Source: an uncultured Lachnospiraceae bacterium (GTDB lineage: Bacteria > Bacillota > Clostridia > Lachnospirales > Lachnospiraceae). Taken from it: 64,000 nucleotides of DNA. The position numbers were made by a program, and so were the translations under genes. Below, piece after piece: positions 34,309 to 44,108 of the stretch (position 1 is its first letter; every line of letters begins with the position of its first letter). The notes under the pieces were generated by a model. It was given only the letters and a program-made list of their open reading frames with translations, did no database searches and was not told the DNA's origin. Location: assembly GCA_910585765.1 (NCBI GenBank), contig CAJUES010000008.1, positions 21,347 through 85,346 on the forward strand, written 5' to 3'.

Positions 34309-36006
34309 TCACTGCGCCGCATTCAGCTCTGCCAGGCACTGGTCTATGATCGGACCAACCGTGTCAACATAGGTCTGCATTGCCGGCTCCACCTCGCCGC
34401 CGTCCACTACCACTGCCGTGATCACTGCCATCTTTGCGTCGTGGATCGTTCCGGACTCATTTGTGAATGTCTCGGAAACCGGTGTGGCAGGTGCGTCCAC
34501 ACAGTTCTCTGTAAAGAATTTGTTGCCAGCCGCCGCAAGTTCATCCTGATCGTTAAAGCCGTTTGTCAGCGGTGAGATCGCGAGTGCCGGATCGATATAG
34601 TTCTTCTTCCATACTGTGTTCGGATCGTTCGGTGAAGGCTTCATGTGGAATTCGCCTTCCTCATAGGAATAGGACTGTTCCTTTTCCGTTCCGGGATTGG
34701 TCGTAAACTCCTCCGCCTTTGTGGACCAGTGTACGTCCTCTGCACCGTATACCCACAGTGTCTGTACGACATCGCCATCGAGCATTGTATCTAACAGCGC
34801 ATCGAACACTGCCTGATTGTGCACAGGATCACCCTGGTCGATGATAACCCACACCGGCGCTTCCCTGTTGAGATATCCGCCAAACGTATCTTTGATCTCC
34901 TGGATCGGAGGAAGCTGTACAAGCTCCTCGTCCACTTCGTTCTTGATTAAAAAGTCTGTGAGGTTTCTGTACCATGTCCCTGCCCAGTATGTGAACACGC
35001 CGGCAGAACCCTTCTGGTCATTGGAGAACCATTTCTCACGCGCGATCTTGGTCGATGCGGTCAGTGTCTCCGGATCGATCGCGCCGTCCTTGTAAGCCTG
35101 CTGCATCCTCAGAAGTGCCTCCTTGGTCGCATCCTCCTGGAAGCCGTCCACCCATGTGCCGTCATCCTTCTGATAGATCGCCGGGAATGCCCCCTGCCAG
35201 AATTCGGGCAGATAGTTGATCCATGGAGCCTCCGTTCCGATAAATCCTGCCGCTACAACGCCGTATGTATCGCCGTCGACGCCGTTTCCGTCCGGATCGC
35301 CGTCATGGAAAGTCTTCAGCATATTGTAGTAGTCGTCATACGTCTTTATATCATCTATGTTGATCCCCACCGCATCAAGCCATGCCTTCTTGACATAGGT
35401 GACACAGCCATTGCCATAGGCAGGTGCAAAGGCATAGAGATGCCCCTGCGCATCTTTCATATTCTCATTGATGCTTGGAAGCGTGATCCTGGACTGGAAC
35501 TCTGCGTTCGCGTACGCATCCGCCATATCCCACAGAAGGCCTGTCGGCGCATACTGCTTGAACATCTCAGCGCTCATGATCATCGCATCCGGATAATCCT
35601 GGCTCGCGAAGAGACGGCCCACTGCGTCTGTGTAGCCAGAGTGGTCAAGCTGCTGGATCGTCAGATCGATCCCGACTGCCTCCTCCCACTGCTTCTCGAA
35701 GTCTGCCTGGCCATTGTCCACAGAGGCGGTCAGTGTACCGTTCACAACAACCGTGATGCCATCCTTGAGGACTTCATGATAATCCGGCTTTCCGGCTGCC
35801 GTGTCGCCTGACGCGTCCCCCGATGACGCCGTGTCGTTTGTGTCGTCTGATGCCGCGTCATTTGACGATGACCCCGCAGATGCCGCGTCATTCTTCGTGC
35901 CTGTGTCCGATGATGAGGTGGACGCGTTGTCACCACCGCCGCCACATGCAGTCAGGGACACTACCATAGTTGATGCCAAAAGTAAAGATAATGCTCTCTT
36001 CTTCAT
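34309..36006 (-). CDS. CUT1 importer substrate-binding lipoprotein (long LplA-type)
   Basis: 565 residues. Lipobox LTAC (Cys21) then a low-complexity Ser/Asp/Ala/Thr tether of about 50 residues, longer than in most relatives, which lifts the binding domain off the membrane. The folded part starts near YHEVLKDGITVVVNGTLTAS and includes FASQDYPDAMIMSAEMFKQY, typical for the family. First gene of the second importer operon. The neighbouring acetylesterase-like gene and divergent AraC regulator point to rhamnogalacturonan-type oligosaccharides as ligand (inference). Confidence 0.93.
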   Translation of the reverse strand: MKKRALSLLLASTMVVSLTACGGGGDNASTSSSDTGTKNDAASAGSSSNDAASDDTNDTASSGDASGDTAAGKPDYHEVLKDGITVVVNGTLTASVDNGQADFEKQWEEAVGIDLTIQQLDHSGYTDAVGRLFASQDYPDAMIMSAEMFKQYAPTGLLWDMADAYANAEFQSRITLPSINENMKDAQGHLYAFAPAYGNGCVTYVKKAWLDAVGINIDDIKTYDDYYNMLKTFHDGDPDGNGVDGDTYGVVAAGFIGTEAPWINYLPEFWQGAFPAIYQKDDGTWVDGFQEDATKEALLRMQQAYKDGAIDPETLTASTKIAREKWFSNDQKGSAGVFTYWAGTWYRNLTDFLIKNEVDEELVQLPPIQEIKDTFGGYLNREAPVWVIIDQGDPVHNQAVFDALLDTMLDGDVVQTLWVYGAEDVHWSTKAEEFTTNPGTEKEQSYSYEEGEFHMKPSPNDPNTVWKKNYIDPALAISPLTNGFNDQDELAAAGNKFFTENCVDAPATPVSETFTNESGTIHDAKMAVITAVVVDGGEVEPAMQTYVDTVGPIIDQCLAELNAAQ

Positions 36007-36113
36007 TTCTTACTTTCCTCCCTTTAAATTGTTGAACCTACAAAAGTTTCTAAAAAGTCTGCCAGAACCCACGCCACGCTGCCGTGGCAGACTCTGTATA
36101 CTCACCTTAGCAT

Positions 36114-36127
36114 TGTAAGCCTTTACA
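36114..36127. promoter_or_regulatory. Operator copy 1 in divergent promoter region
   Basis: TGTAA-GCCT-TTACA palindrome. It overlaps a minus-strand promoter candidate for the importer (TTGCCT, 16 bp, TACAAT). Confidence 0.6.
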
Positions 36128-36199
36128 TACAAGAGGCAATTTTTGAGAGAGCATGCATATTTTGATAACGATTTTTGAAATCCCTAAAATCAAGGATTA

Positions 36200-36213
36200 T
36201 GTAAGCAGTTACA
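36200..36213. promoter_or_regulatory. Operator copy 2 in divergent promoter region
   Basis: TGTAA-GCAG-TTACA, the same motif as at 36114, 86 bp away (about eight helical turns), so a looped or cooperative complex is possible. A plus-strand promoter candidate, TTGTAA-N17-TAAATT, lies just to the right. Confidence 0.6.
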
Positions 36214-36312
36214 TATTGTAATTTTTTTGTAAAGCTGATAAAATGTTACTAAATTTAGAACTAAAATTTGAGATAAAAATCTTTCACTATAAGGAACTCA
36301 GGAGTAAATAAC

Positions 36313-38610
36313 GTGACTAAAAAATCCAGGACGGCACAAAGTGACCTCAATCCACCCGAAAAATATACAGGCGCCACAAATACCCGGCAGAGTGACAGAC
36401 AGGCTATGATGCTCAGGATGGTGTCATCTTACAGTATTTTTCTCTTCGTCATACTGGTGCTTTTCGTTCATTTATACATATCCGACTCCAACAATGCACG
36501 CAGCCAGTTTCAATGGCAGGTCAAGTCGACACTCATGAGCAATGTGGAGCTCTTCGAGACGGATCTCGAGATCATGGAGGCTTACTGCCGCCAGCTCCTG
36601 CAGGACAACAGGGTCCGGAAGCTGGCGCGGGCGGACGGGATCGACAGCAAGCTCTTTGACCTGGGGATCGCCGTCTCGACGACCATGGCGACGGACGTCT
36701 ACCCGCAGGCTCTCCTGCCGATGACGGAGTTTTTCTGCTATTTTCCGAAATCAAATTTCGTGCTGGGCTCCGGTTTTTTTATTGAAGAGACGCGATTCTA
36801 CGACTGGATCAAGGGTTATCCGGAGGAGGAACATGAAAATTTTATGGAAGTGCTTACATCCCCTTCCGATTATTACCGCTTTATCCCGATGAATGCGTTC
36901 CGCCCATTCAGCAGCAAAAACTACTATATGTACGTGATCAACATGAACGATCTCTATTACATGGATCTCGACGTGGTCGCGTGCTTTATCCTGGAGGAGG
37001 AAAAGCTTTCCTCCCTGTTTGAGTGCATGGAGTCCGACTCCCCATACCGCTATCTGTCAGTCCGCACCGCGCAGACCGACAACATTCTGTCGCTGCATAC
37101 GCCCGAGAGTGCATATTTTGACGACATGATCACTGACGGCATGTCCGACGAAATGCGGGACTTTCTCGAATCCCGGAAAATGTCCATGGACATCCATACC
37201 TCCGCCAACACAGGCTACACTTACTATTACAGCCACCCCTCCTACGATTCCACCACAAATAATGCACCCCCTCAAATATTGTATGCTGCGGTGTTTGTGG
37301 CTGCACTCGTGGGCGGGTTCATCATCATCTTCATGTTTTCCAGGCGAAATATCCAGCCGATCATCGAGCTTGACCAGCAGCTGCAGGTGACGGAGCAGGA
37401 AAAGAGCAGCCTGCAGGAGGAGAAAAGCCATCTGGAGGAGGTCATGGACAGCCAGCGGCCGATCATCTTCAACTCTTACGTGCGCCAGTTCCTCAGAGGG
37501 ATGATCGTCTCCCCCGAGGAGGCATCCTACGCCAAAGAGTTTCTGGGGCTTACCGGCGAAAAGTTCACCTACAACGGGCTCTACATCGTCGCCTACAACA
37601 GCGCCAATGATTACCAGGCATCCCCAAACGAATTTATCACACTCGAGGAGTGCAATCAGATCGTGCGGGAGACACTCGCGCAGTTCCTGGGAGAACCGCT
37701 CTACTTTTTCAGCCCATCCGACCGCGTGTATGCGGTCATTGTAGTGGGCAGGCCTGACGACGGCAAAGACCTGATCATCCGAACGAACGAAGCGGTCATA
37801 AAGCTGCACGACTATCTGCTGGACGCGCACGGCATCTGGCTCTTTGCGGGCATCGGCAAAAATACGGATGATATCTTAAACGTGTGGGAATCCTACCAGC
37901 AGGCGATGGACGCCGTAAACTACACCAGCAAAAATTATATCTTTTTCCCGTATGAGTTCATCAAAAAAGACTCCAGCGCATTTTACTATCCGCCGGAGCT
38001 TTCGACGAAGCTGATCCACTTTATCACGACGGGCAACACACCGCAGGTGCTCGAGCTCTTCAACCTGCTGCACCAGGAAAACATCGAGGAGCGCGCCCTG
38101 CCCATCAACATGGTACAGTTTCTGCTGTCCGATATCAGGAACACGCTGCTCAAGGCAAGGTTCGCACTCCCGCAGAATACGCCGGCAGATGTGGTCAAGA
38201 GCCTGGATGAGACTTTCAGCCAGCACGTTTCCTTTAAGCTCTGCGAGGATATCGCGCTGCAGCTCTGCAACCTGTTTTCCGTCAAGACAGACGACTCGGA
38301 TCTGATCTCGACGATCGAAAAATATATTCACGAGAATTATGCCGATCCTTCGATCGGGCTCAACAAGATTTCGGATGAATTTCAGATATCGGAGAGCTAT
38401 TTCTCGCATCTCTTCAAGGAGAAGAGAGGCGTAAACTTCTCTACATATCTCGAGAACATGCGTTTGAGCGAGGCGTCCAGGCTGATACGCGAGACCGATA
38501 TCAGCCTGAATGAATTGTATTTGTCCGTGGGCTACAACAACGCAAATACGTTCAGACGTGCCTTCAAGAAAGTTTACGGGATAACGCCGAGTGCCATGCG
38601 CGACGGCTGA
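36313..38610 (+). CDS. Membrane-bound AraC-family regulator with external sensor
   Basis: 765-residue one-component regulator of the YesN/AraC type found beside glycan importers. Membrane helices near residues 37-58 and 322-343 enclose a sensor domain of about 260 residues; a coiled-coil linker (LQVTEQEKSSLQEEKSHLEE) follows. The C-terminal 100 residues are a double helix-turn-helix (IGLNKISDEFQISESYFSHL and ISLNELYLSVGYNNANTFRR). The start is a GTG at 36313 with AGGAG 9 bp upstream. It is divergent from the importer and probably activates it on sensing an external pectin fragment (inference). Confidence 0.93.
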   Translation: MTKKSRTAQSDLNPPEKYTGATNTRQSDRQAMMLRMVSSYSIFLFVILVLFVHLYISDSNNARSQFQWQVKSTLMSNVELFETDLEIMEAYCRQLLQDNRVRKLARADGIDSKLFDLGIAVSTTMATDVYPQALLPMTEFFCYFPKSNFVLGSGFFIEETRFYDWIKGYPEEEHENFMEVLTSPSDYYRFIPMNAFRPFSSKNYYMYVINMNDLYYMDLDVVACFILEEEKLSSLFECMESDSPYRYLSVRTAQTDNILSLHTPESAYFDDMITDGMSDEMRDFLESRKMSMDIHTSANTGYTYYYSHPSYDSTTNNAPPQILYAAVFVAALVGGFIIIFMFSRRNIQPIIELDQQLQVTEQEKSSLQEEKSHLEEVMDSQRPIIFNSYVRQFLRGMIVSPEEASYAKEFLGLTGEKFTYNGLYIVAYNSANDYQASPNEFITLEECNQIVRETLAQFLGEPLYFFSPSDRVYAVIVVGRPDDGKDLIIRTNEAVIKLHDYLLDAHGIWLFAGIGKNTDDILNVWESYQQAMDAVNYTSKNYIFFPYEFIKKDSSAFYYPPELSTKLIHFITTGNTPQVLELFNLLHQENIEERALPINMVQFLLSDIRNTLLKARFALPQNTPADVVKSLDETFSQHVSFKLCEDIALQLCNLFSVKTDDSDLISTIEKYIHENYADPSIGLNKISDEFQISESYFSHLFKEKRGVNFSTYLENMRLSEASRLIRETDISLNELYLSVGYNNANTFRRAFKKVYGITPSAMRDG

Positions 38611-38675
38611 TCCCGGCTGCGCACATAACAGCCTGTCCCGGCTGCACCTGCCAGCTGATCCCGTCAGTGCGGCGG

Positions 38676-39992
38676 CTAACAGGATTCGTGACGATACGCG
38701 ATTCTCCCATCCACGATCGTGTATTTCACGACGCCCCTGAGCGTCTGGCCTGCAAACGGTGTATTCGAGGACTTTGATGCGAAGTCCCGAACCGTCTGCG
38801 ACGCATCGGGGTCAAAGATCACAATATCCGCGGCTGCGCCCTCCGCCAGTGTCCCGGCGGGAAGCCCGTACATCTTCGCAGGGTTTGCCGCCATCGCCGC
38901 GATCAGCTGTGCCATCGAGAGCTGCCTCTCGCCGACAAGGTTCGTGATGCCCAGCGCAAGCGCTGTCTCCAGACCGATGATGCCGCTCGGCGCTTTTGTG
39001 ATCGGTCTTTCTTTTTCCTCTTTGCTGTGGGGCGCATGATCCGTGGCGATGATATCGATCGTCCCGTCGCGCAGGCCCTCTATGATCGCCTGCCGGTCAG
39101 ATTCCTCGCGCAGCGGCGGATTCATCTTGGCAAGCGCACCATGGCGGATCACCGCATCCTGCGTCAGGCTGAAATGATGCGGCGTCGCCTCCGCATGGAT
39201 GCCGCCTGTACCCTGCGCTGCCGCCTTCCTCTTCGCCTGTCTGACGAGCTCCACGCCCTCCCTTGTGCTGATATGCTGGATATTTAGAACAGCACCTGTC
39301 CTCAGGGCGATCTCCAGGTCGCGCCTGATCATCGATATCTCCGCCTCCCTCGGCGAACCGCCGATGCCGTAGTGTTCCGACGCCTTTCCCCTGTTTATGC
39401 CGTTGTCTGTGATCAGTGCCGGATCTTCCTCGTGAAGGCTGACCGGGACGTTCAGCGACGCCGCTTTTGTCATGGCGCGCTCGAGCAATCCTGCATCCAT
39501 GATGGGGATGCCGTCATCGGTGAAACCCACCGCGCCCCCTGACACGAGCGCGTCCATGTCCGTCAGTTCTTTTCCCGCCATCCCCTTTGTCACGGTGGCG
39601 CAGGTGTATATCTTCGCGTCCGTTTGCTTTCCCTTGTCCATGACATATGCCAGCGTGTCGATGCTGTCCACTGCAGGCTTTGTGTTCGCCATCAATACCA
39701 CACTTGTAAAGCCGCCCCTGAGCGCCGCCTTTGCCCCTGTCTCGATATCCTCCTTGTGCGTGAAGCCCGGATCGCGGAAATGCACATGCACATCCACCAG
39801 CCCGGGCGCCACAATGCATCCGGCGGCATCGATCACTTCACAGTGCGCTCCACCGCCGCAAAATGCCTGCAGGTCAGCTTCCGCTATCTCCTGCGCTATC
39901 CTCAGAATCTTTCCGTCTCCCACCAGGACATCCGCCAGCTGTTCCACATTGTCTGCCGGATCGACGACTGTGCCTTTTTTTATCAGGATCAT
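38676..39992 (-). CDS. pyrC: Dihydroorotase
   Basis: Third step of pyrimidine synthesis: carbamoyl aspartate to dihydroorotate. 438 residues, type I amidohydrolase. Metal ligands are seen in DVHVHFRDPGFTHKED, in SLHEED, in NIQHIST and in IATDHAPHSKEEK. The ATG at 39992 is preferred because GAGAGG lies about 8 bp upstream; an ATG 21 bp earlier has no ribosome site. No other pyr genes adjoin. It stands as a single gene, convergent with the AraC regulator. Confidence 0.95.
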   Translation of the reverse strand: MILIKKGTVVDPADNVEQLADVLVGDGKILRIAQEIAEADLQAFCGGGAHCEVIDAAGCIVAPGLVDVHVHFRDPGFTHKEDIETGAKAALRGGFTSVVLMANTKPAVDSIDTLAYVMDKGKQTDAKIYTCATVTKGMAGKELTDMDALVSGGAVGFTDDGIPIMDAGLLERAMTKAASLNVPVSLHEEDPALITDNGINRGKASEHYGIGGSPREAEISMIRRDLEIALRTGAVLNIQHISTREGVELVRQAKRKAAAQGTGGIHAEATPHHFSLTQDAVIRHGALAKMNPPLREESDRQAIIEGLRDGTIDIIATDHAPHSKEEKERPITKAPSGIIGLETALALGITNLVGERQLSMAQLIAAMAANPAKMYGLPAGTLAEGAAADIVIFDPDASQTVRDFASKSSNTPFAGQTLRGVVKYTIVDGRIAYRHESC

Positions 39993-40118
39993 CTCTCTGT
40001 ACCTCTCTTCCATCTACACAATACACATATTGCACGCAGCATGAGATCTCCCGCCGCTCCCCACAAGTCAGCGTTATGGACGGCGCTCACTGCTCCCGCA
40101 GATATTTTACCATATATT

Positions 40119-40574
40119 TTACTTAAATTCTATCATCTTATCCGCGATATTCTGCGTCTTTACCACAATATATGGGCGTGTCGGCGTCTTGGTCACATTC
40201 TCCGCCTTTCCCGGCCCGATCAGGGTCGTGTCGATGACCAGCGTGTCATCCGTCTCGTAAAACGAATTGACGCTGATGCTGTACCCGCCGCTTGGCTGCT
40301 CGCCGTAGCCGACTGCGATGTAGAGCTCCTCGCCCAGTGTATAGCTGATCTGGAACGGATCCGCATACTTCTCCGCGATGATATCTTTCAGGGAATCCGG
40401 CTGCTGATCCTCCCCGACCACCGTGAAATCAATATCCTTGATCTTATCCTCCGGCGCCTCCTCCTCCGCGCTGCAGCCAAGTGTTCCCAGGATCAAAAGT
40501 GCAGCCGCCACTGCGAGTGCGATCCTCCTCTTTCCCCTGCTCACCAACTGCGTCAGATCCTTCAATATATCCAT
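40119..40574 (-). CDS. PrcB-like domain lipoprotein
   Basis: 151 residues: signal sequence with lipobox LGTLGC (Cys34), then a small beta domain with the PrcB_C pattern (YIAVGYGEQPSGGYSISV and GKAENVTKTPTRPYIVVKT). PrcB-type domains accompany surface proteases, but no protease gene is adjacent, so its partner is unknown. AGGAGG lies close before the ATG at 40574. Divergent from plsC. Confidence 0.8.
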   Translation of the reverse strand: MDILKDLTQLVSRGKRRIALAVAAALLILGTLGCSAEEEAPEDKIKDIDFTVVGEDQQPDSLKDIIAEKYADPFQISYTLGEELYIAVGYGEQPSGGYSISVNSFYETDDTLVIDTTLIGPGKAENVTKTPTRPYIVVKTQNIADKMIEFK

Positions 40575-40720
40575 CTCTCCTCCTAAATACAATATCAACA
40601 AATTCTTTTATCTATAACTATGACATAATTCAAAAAGATATACGTTTTTGGTTGATTTTACCCGGAAAAATGTATAAGATATATTCATTGGTAAATTTTT
40701 TGGAAAGGCATGGTATTTTT

Positions 40721-41455
40721 ATGATTCGATTGATTCTCGTGGCAGGCTTTGTCATCCTCTTTCTGATACTGAGCATACCGGTCATGTTCGTGGAGTGGAT
40801 CATCGGCAGGTTCGATCCCGGCCTGAAGAGCCGCTCCAGTCTGGCGATCGTCTGCTGGGCATTCCGTTGCGTGCGCTTTCTGTCCGGCGCGAAGGTGGAT
40901 TATATCGGTGAGGAGAACATCCCGTCGGACACGCCGGTGCTCTATATCGGAAACCACAGAAGCTTTTTTGACGTCGTGCTGACCTACATCCGCGTCCCCC
41001 GTCCCACAGGCTATATCGCAAAGAAAAGCATGGAAAAAGTCCCTCTGCTCAATATCTGGATGCGCAACCTCCACTGCCTGTTCCTCGACCGCGAGAATAT
41101 CAAGGCTGGCATGCAGACCATTCTCGCCGCGATCGACCTGATGAAGAACGGCAAGTCCGTCTGCATCTTTCCCGAGGGGACCAGAAACAAGGAGGAGGGC
41201 ACGCTGCTGCCCTTTCACGAGGGAAGCTTCAAGATCGCTGCCAAAGCAGACTGCCCGATCGTTCCCATGACGATCAACAACAGTGCCGCTGTCTTTGAAA
41301 ACCAGTTTCCGTGGATCAAAAAGGCTCACGTTATCATTGAGTACGGCAAACCGATCTACATCAGGGAACTCCCCAGAGAGCAGCAGAAAAAGCTGGCGCC
41401 CTACGTGCAGGAGATCATCATGGAGACCTATGACAAAAATAAGCACAACATCTGA
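40721..41455 (+). CDS. plsC: 1-acyl-sn-glycerol-3-phosphate acyltransferase
   Basis: Adds the second acyl chain in phosphatidic acid synthesis at the inner membrane. 244 residues, one N-terminal membrane helix (about 3-22), catalytic motif NHRSFFD and substrate motif FPEGTRNKEEG. The ATG at 40721 has GGAAAGG upstream at a rather long spacing (about 12 bp); a nearer ATG at 40709 is out of frame. Single gene with its own terminator. Confidence 0.93.
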   Translation: MIRLILVAGFVILFLILSIPVMFVEWIIGRFDPGLKSRSSLAIVCWAFRCVRFLSGAKVDYIGEENIPSDTPVLYIGNHRSFFDVVLTYIRVPRPTGYIAKKSMEKVPLLNIWMRNLHCLFLDRENIKAGMQTILAAIDLMKNGKSVCIFPEGTRNKEEGTLLPFHEGSFKIAAKADCPIVPMTINNSAAVFENQFPWIKKAHVIIEYGKPIYIRELPREQQKKLAPYVQEIIMETYDKNKHNI

Positions 41456-41486
41456 AAAAGCAGGATACTTTACCGAACAGACTACA

Positions 41487-41521
41487 TAAATCGGGGGATG
41501 CCTTCTGGCATCCCCCGATTT
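41487..41521. terminator. Bidirectional terminator between plsC and murF
   Basis: Perfect 15-bp stem AAATCGGGGGATGCC/GGCATCCCCCGATTT with loop TTCT. Confidence 0.85.
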
Positions 41522-41528
41522 ATGTACA

Positions 41529-42971
41529 TCATGTCAGCATTGTAATGATATCCTCAAAATGCATGCCGTGCGACGCCTTGACGAGCACGATATCACCGTC
41601 GCGAACGATCGCACCGATATCAGCAAACAGCGCTTCCTTGCTCTCGTAATAATACGCTTTCACAGTCGTGTTCTCCACACTCCTTGCGCCATCGTACATG
41701 TCTCTGCACAGTCTCCCCACACAGATGACCACGTCGATATCCTTCTGTGCCGCATAGATGCCGACCTCGCGGTGCAATGCCGCCTCGTCTGCGCCAAGCT
41801 CGAACATATCCCCGAGAATCGCCGTCTTGCGCGCCCTTCCGCGCGCATCCGTCACATCCGGGATATCCGTGATGTGGAGCAGATCGATCGCCGCCTTCAC
41901 CGAGACCGGATTGGCATTGTAACAGTCGTCGATCAGTGTCAGCCTGTCAGTGCGGATCACATGGCTTCTGCCCCCGACAGCCTCCACGTCCCGGATCCCA
42001 GCCTGGATCTGCTGCGCCCCCAGCCCGAAGAGCACCCCCACCGTCGTCGCGGCGAGCGCGTTGTACAGCATATGTTCACCGGGGAGCGGTATCTCTGCCG
42101 TGAACACGATATCCGCTCCGGACTGCGCGAGCGCGCCCCCGATATGGATCCGCGCCCTGCTGCCCATCAGGCCCCTGTTCTCGCAGCTTTCCGCGCATAC
42201 CGCACAGCCGCTCCCGCTGCCGAAAAATACCGGGACACTTCCCCTGACTTCCCTGATCGTATTGAGCTTGTCATCGTCACCGTTCAGGCAGATCTGCCCG
42301 CCCTCCTGCATAAAATCAAAGATCTCTGACTTTGCCCTGAGGATCCCATCCCTTGTTCCGAGGTTCTCGAGATGGCACTGTCCGATGTTCGTGATCAGGC
42401 ACACATCCGGCCTGGCGATCCTGCTCAGCCTGTGCATCTCCCCGAAATCACTGATCCCCATCTCCAGCACGGCGATCTCGCAATCCTCGCGGATCTGGAG
42501 CACGGTCAGCGGCAGTCCCACTTCGTTATTGTGGTTCCCCTCCGTCTTCAGCACGCGAAATCCCTTTGACAGCACGCTTGCCACAAATTCCTTTGTGCTG
42601 GTCTTCCCGACACTGCCCGTGATGCCGACCACCCGGATGTCGAGCTGTCTCCTGTAATACTCCGCCGCGTCCTTGAGCGCCTGGAAACTGTCCTCCACAA
42701 GAATGTAGGCGCCCCTGGGATCCTCCGGCGCCCTCTCGCAGATCACTCCCAGCGCACCGGCATCAAATACCTGGTCAATAAAACTGTGTCCATCCACATG
42801 CTCGCCGCGCGTCGCGATAAATATGCATCCCTGCTCCACCTTGCGGGAGTCGATCACGACACCCACAGCACACCTCTCTGTCATGTCCACCTCGCAAGTA
42901 TCCGGCAGCGCCTCTGTGTGGAGCACTCCTTTTACCGCCTCCGCGATATTTTTCAGTGTCATATTTTTCAT
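41529..42971 (-). CDS. murF: UDP-MurNAc-tripeptide--D-Ala-D-Ala ligase
   Basis: Adds the D-Ala-D-Ala dipeptide to the peptidoglycan precursor. 480 residues: N-terminal Mur domain (VIDSRKVEQGCIFIATRGEH), ATP loop GITGSVGKTSTKEF, central TEGNHNNEVGLPLTVLQ, and C-terminal domain starting near TLIDDCYNANPVSVKAAI. GGAGGG precedes the ATG at 42971. It follows ddl, which makes its dipeptide substrate, with 67 bp between, so they form one functional operon. Confidence 0.96.
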   Translation of the reverse strand: MKNMTLKNIAEAVKGVLHTEALPDTCEVDMTERCAVGVVIDSRKVEQGCIFIATRGEHVDGHSFIDQVFDAGALGVICERAPEDPRGAYILVEDSFQALKDAAEYYRRQLDIRVVGITGSVGKTSTKEFVASVLSKGFRVLKTEGNHNNEVGLPLTVLQIREDCEIAVLEMGISDFGEMHRLSRIARPDVCLITNIGQCHLENLGTRDGILRAKSEIFDFMQEGGQICLNGDDDKLNTIREVRGSVPVFFGSGSGCAVCAESCENRGLMGSRARIHIGGALAQSGADIVFTAEIPLPGEHMLYNALAATTVGVLFGLGAQQIQAGIRDVEAVGGRSHVIRTDRLTLIDDCYNANPVSVKAAIDLLHITDIPDVTDARGRARKTAILGDMFELGADEAALHREVGIYAAQKDIDVVICVGRLCRDMYDGARSVENTTVKAYYYESKEALFADIGAIVRDGDIVLVKASHGMHFEDIITMLT

Positions 42972-43038
42972 GACAGCCCTCCATCATCCTTCCTCATTTA
43001 CTATGTTTGTAACCGTCAGATACTATCGTCCCAGATCA

Positions 43039-44076
43039 TTACCTGTATTTCTCCATAGAGCTGTCAATGATCCTCTGGCACAGATCCCCGAAGGACATCC
43101 CCACTGCTGCCGCCTCCTGCGGCAGCAGTGATGTCGGCGTCATGCCCGGCAGCGTGTTTGCCTCGAGACAGTAGAATTTGCACTCGCTGTCCATGCGAAA
43201 ATCCATCCGCGCGTACGTTTTCAGCCGGAGCGCCCTGTAGACCGTCTCCGCGCAGGACTGCATCGCCCTCGTCACATTGGCATCGAGCTCAGCCGGGCAA
43301 GTCTCCACCGTCGTTCCCGCCTGATACTTGTTCTTGTAATCGTAAAATCCTACCTTGGGCGCGATCTCGATCACAGGGAGTGCCTCCCCGTCTATGACGC
43401 CGATCGAGAACTCCCGCCCGTCTATGTACTGCTCGATGATCACCCTGTCCTCAAAGGTGTACGCCATTTCCAGCGCCTCATTGAGCTGGCCCCTGTCATC
43501 CGCCCGGTAGACACCCACGCTGGAACCGCCGCAGTTGACCTTTACAATGCACGGGAATATGGTCCATGTGTCGATCAGCTGACGCTCGTTCCTACAGATC
43601 GTGATCCCCTTAGGCGTCGGTATGCCATACTTGTGGAAAAGTTCCTTTGAGATCGCCTTATCCATGGCAAGCGCACTGGAAAGGCAGTCCGTGCCCGTGT
43701 ATCTGATGTCCAGAAGGTCAAACATCGCCTGTATCTTTCCATCCTCTCCGTTCTGCCCATGCAGTGCCAGAAAGACGATGTCCGCCTGTGAGCAGATCTC
43801 GATGACATGCTTTCCGATGAGACAGTCCGGGTTATCCTTCCTGAGCGCCCTCACCGCACTGATATCCGGATTGATCTCCGTTATCCTGCCAAAGCCCTCG
43901 CCCCAGTCCCTGTCCACGGCAAAGATGTCGTCCGTCTCCCCCTCGTACCCAAGGTACACATCCAGGAGAACAGCTTCGTGTCCTTTATCCCTGAGCGCGT
44001 GATAGATCATGGAACCCGTGACCAGCGACACATCGCGCTCCGTACTGATTCCGCCTGCCAAAATAACGATTTTCAT
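43039..44076 (-). CDS. ddl: D-alanine--D-alanine ligase
   Basis: ATP-grasp enzyme that makes the D-Ala-D-Ala dipeptide used by MurF. 345 residues. N-terminal VILAGGISTERDVSLVTG, a HGQNGEDGKIQAMFDL segment, ATP-grasp core (KVNCGGSSVGVY and EQYIDGREFSIGVI) and metal-binding C-terminus (FYCLEANTLPGMTPTSLLPQ) are all present. The second of two close ATGs (44076) has GGGGGAGA at good distance. In operon with murF and, upstream, a GH9-like lipoprotein. Confidence 0.95.
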   Translation of the reverse strand: MKIVILAGGISTERDVSLVTGSMIYHALRDKGHEAVLLDVYLGYEGETDDIFAVDRDWGEGFGRITEINPDISAVRALRKDNPDCLIGKHVIEICSQADIVFLALHGQNGEDGKIQAMFDLLDIRYTGTDCLSSALAMDKAISKELFHKYGIPTPKGITICRNERQLIDTWTIFPCIVKVNCGGSSVGVYRADDRGQLNEALEMAYTFEDRVIIEQYIDGREFSIGVIDGEALPVIEIAPKVGFYDYKNKYQAGTTVETCPAELDANVTRAMQSCAETVYRALRLKTYARMDFRMDSECKFYCLEANTLPGMTPTSLLPQEAAAVGMSFGDLCQRIIDSSMEKYR

Positions 44077-44108
44077 TCTCATTCTCCCCCACTCGTCTTG
44101 CTAAACGC

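Noticed and set aside
36059..36092. TCTGCCA/TGGCAGA hairpin as a riboswitch in the importer leader
   Set aside because: A single 7-bp stem with long loop and no match to a known aptamer; more likely chance or minor RNA structure.
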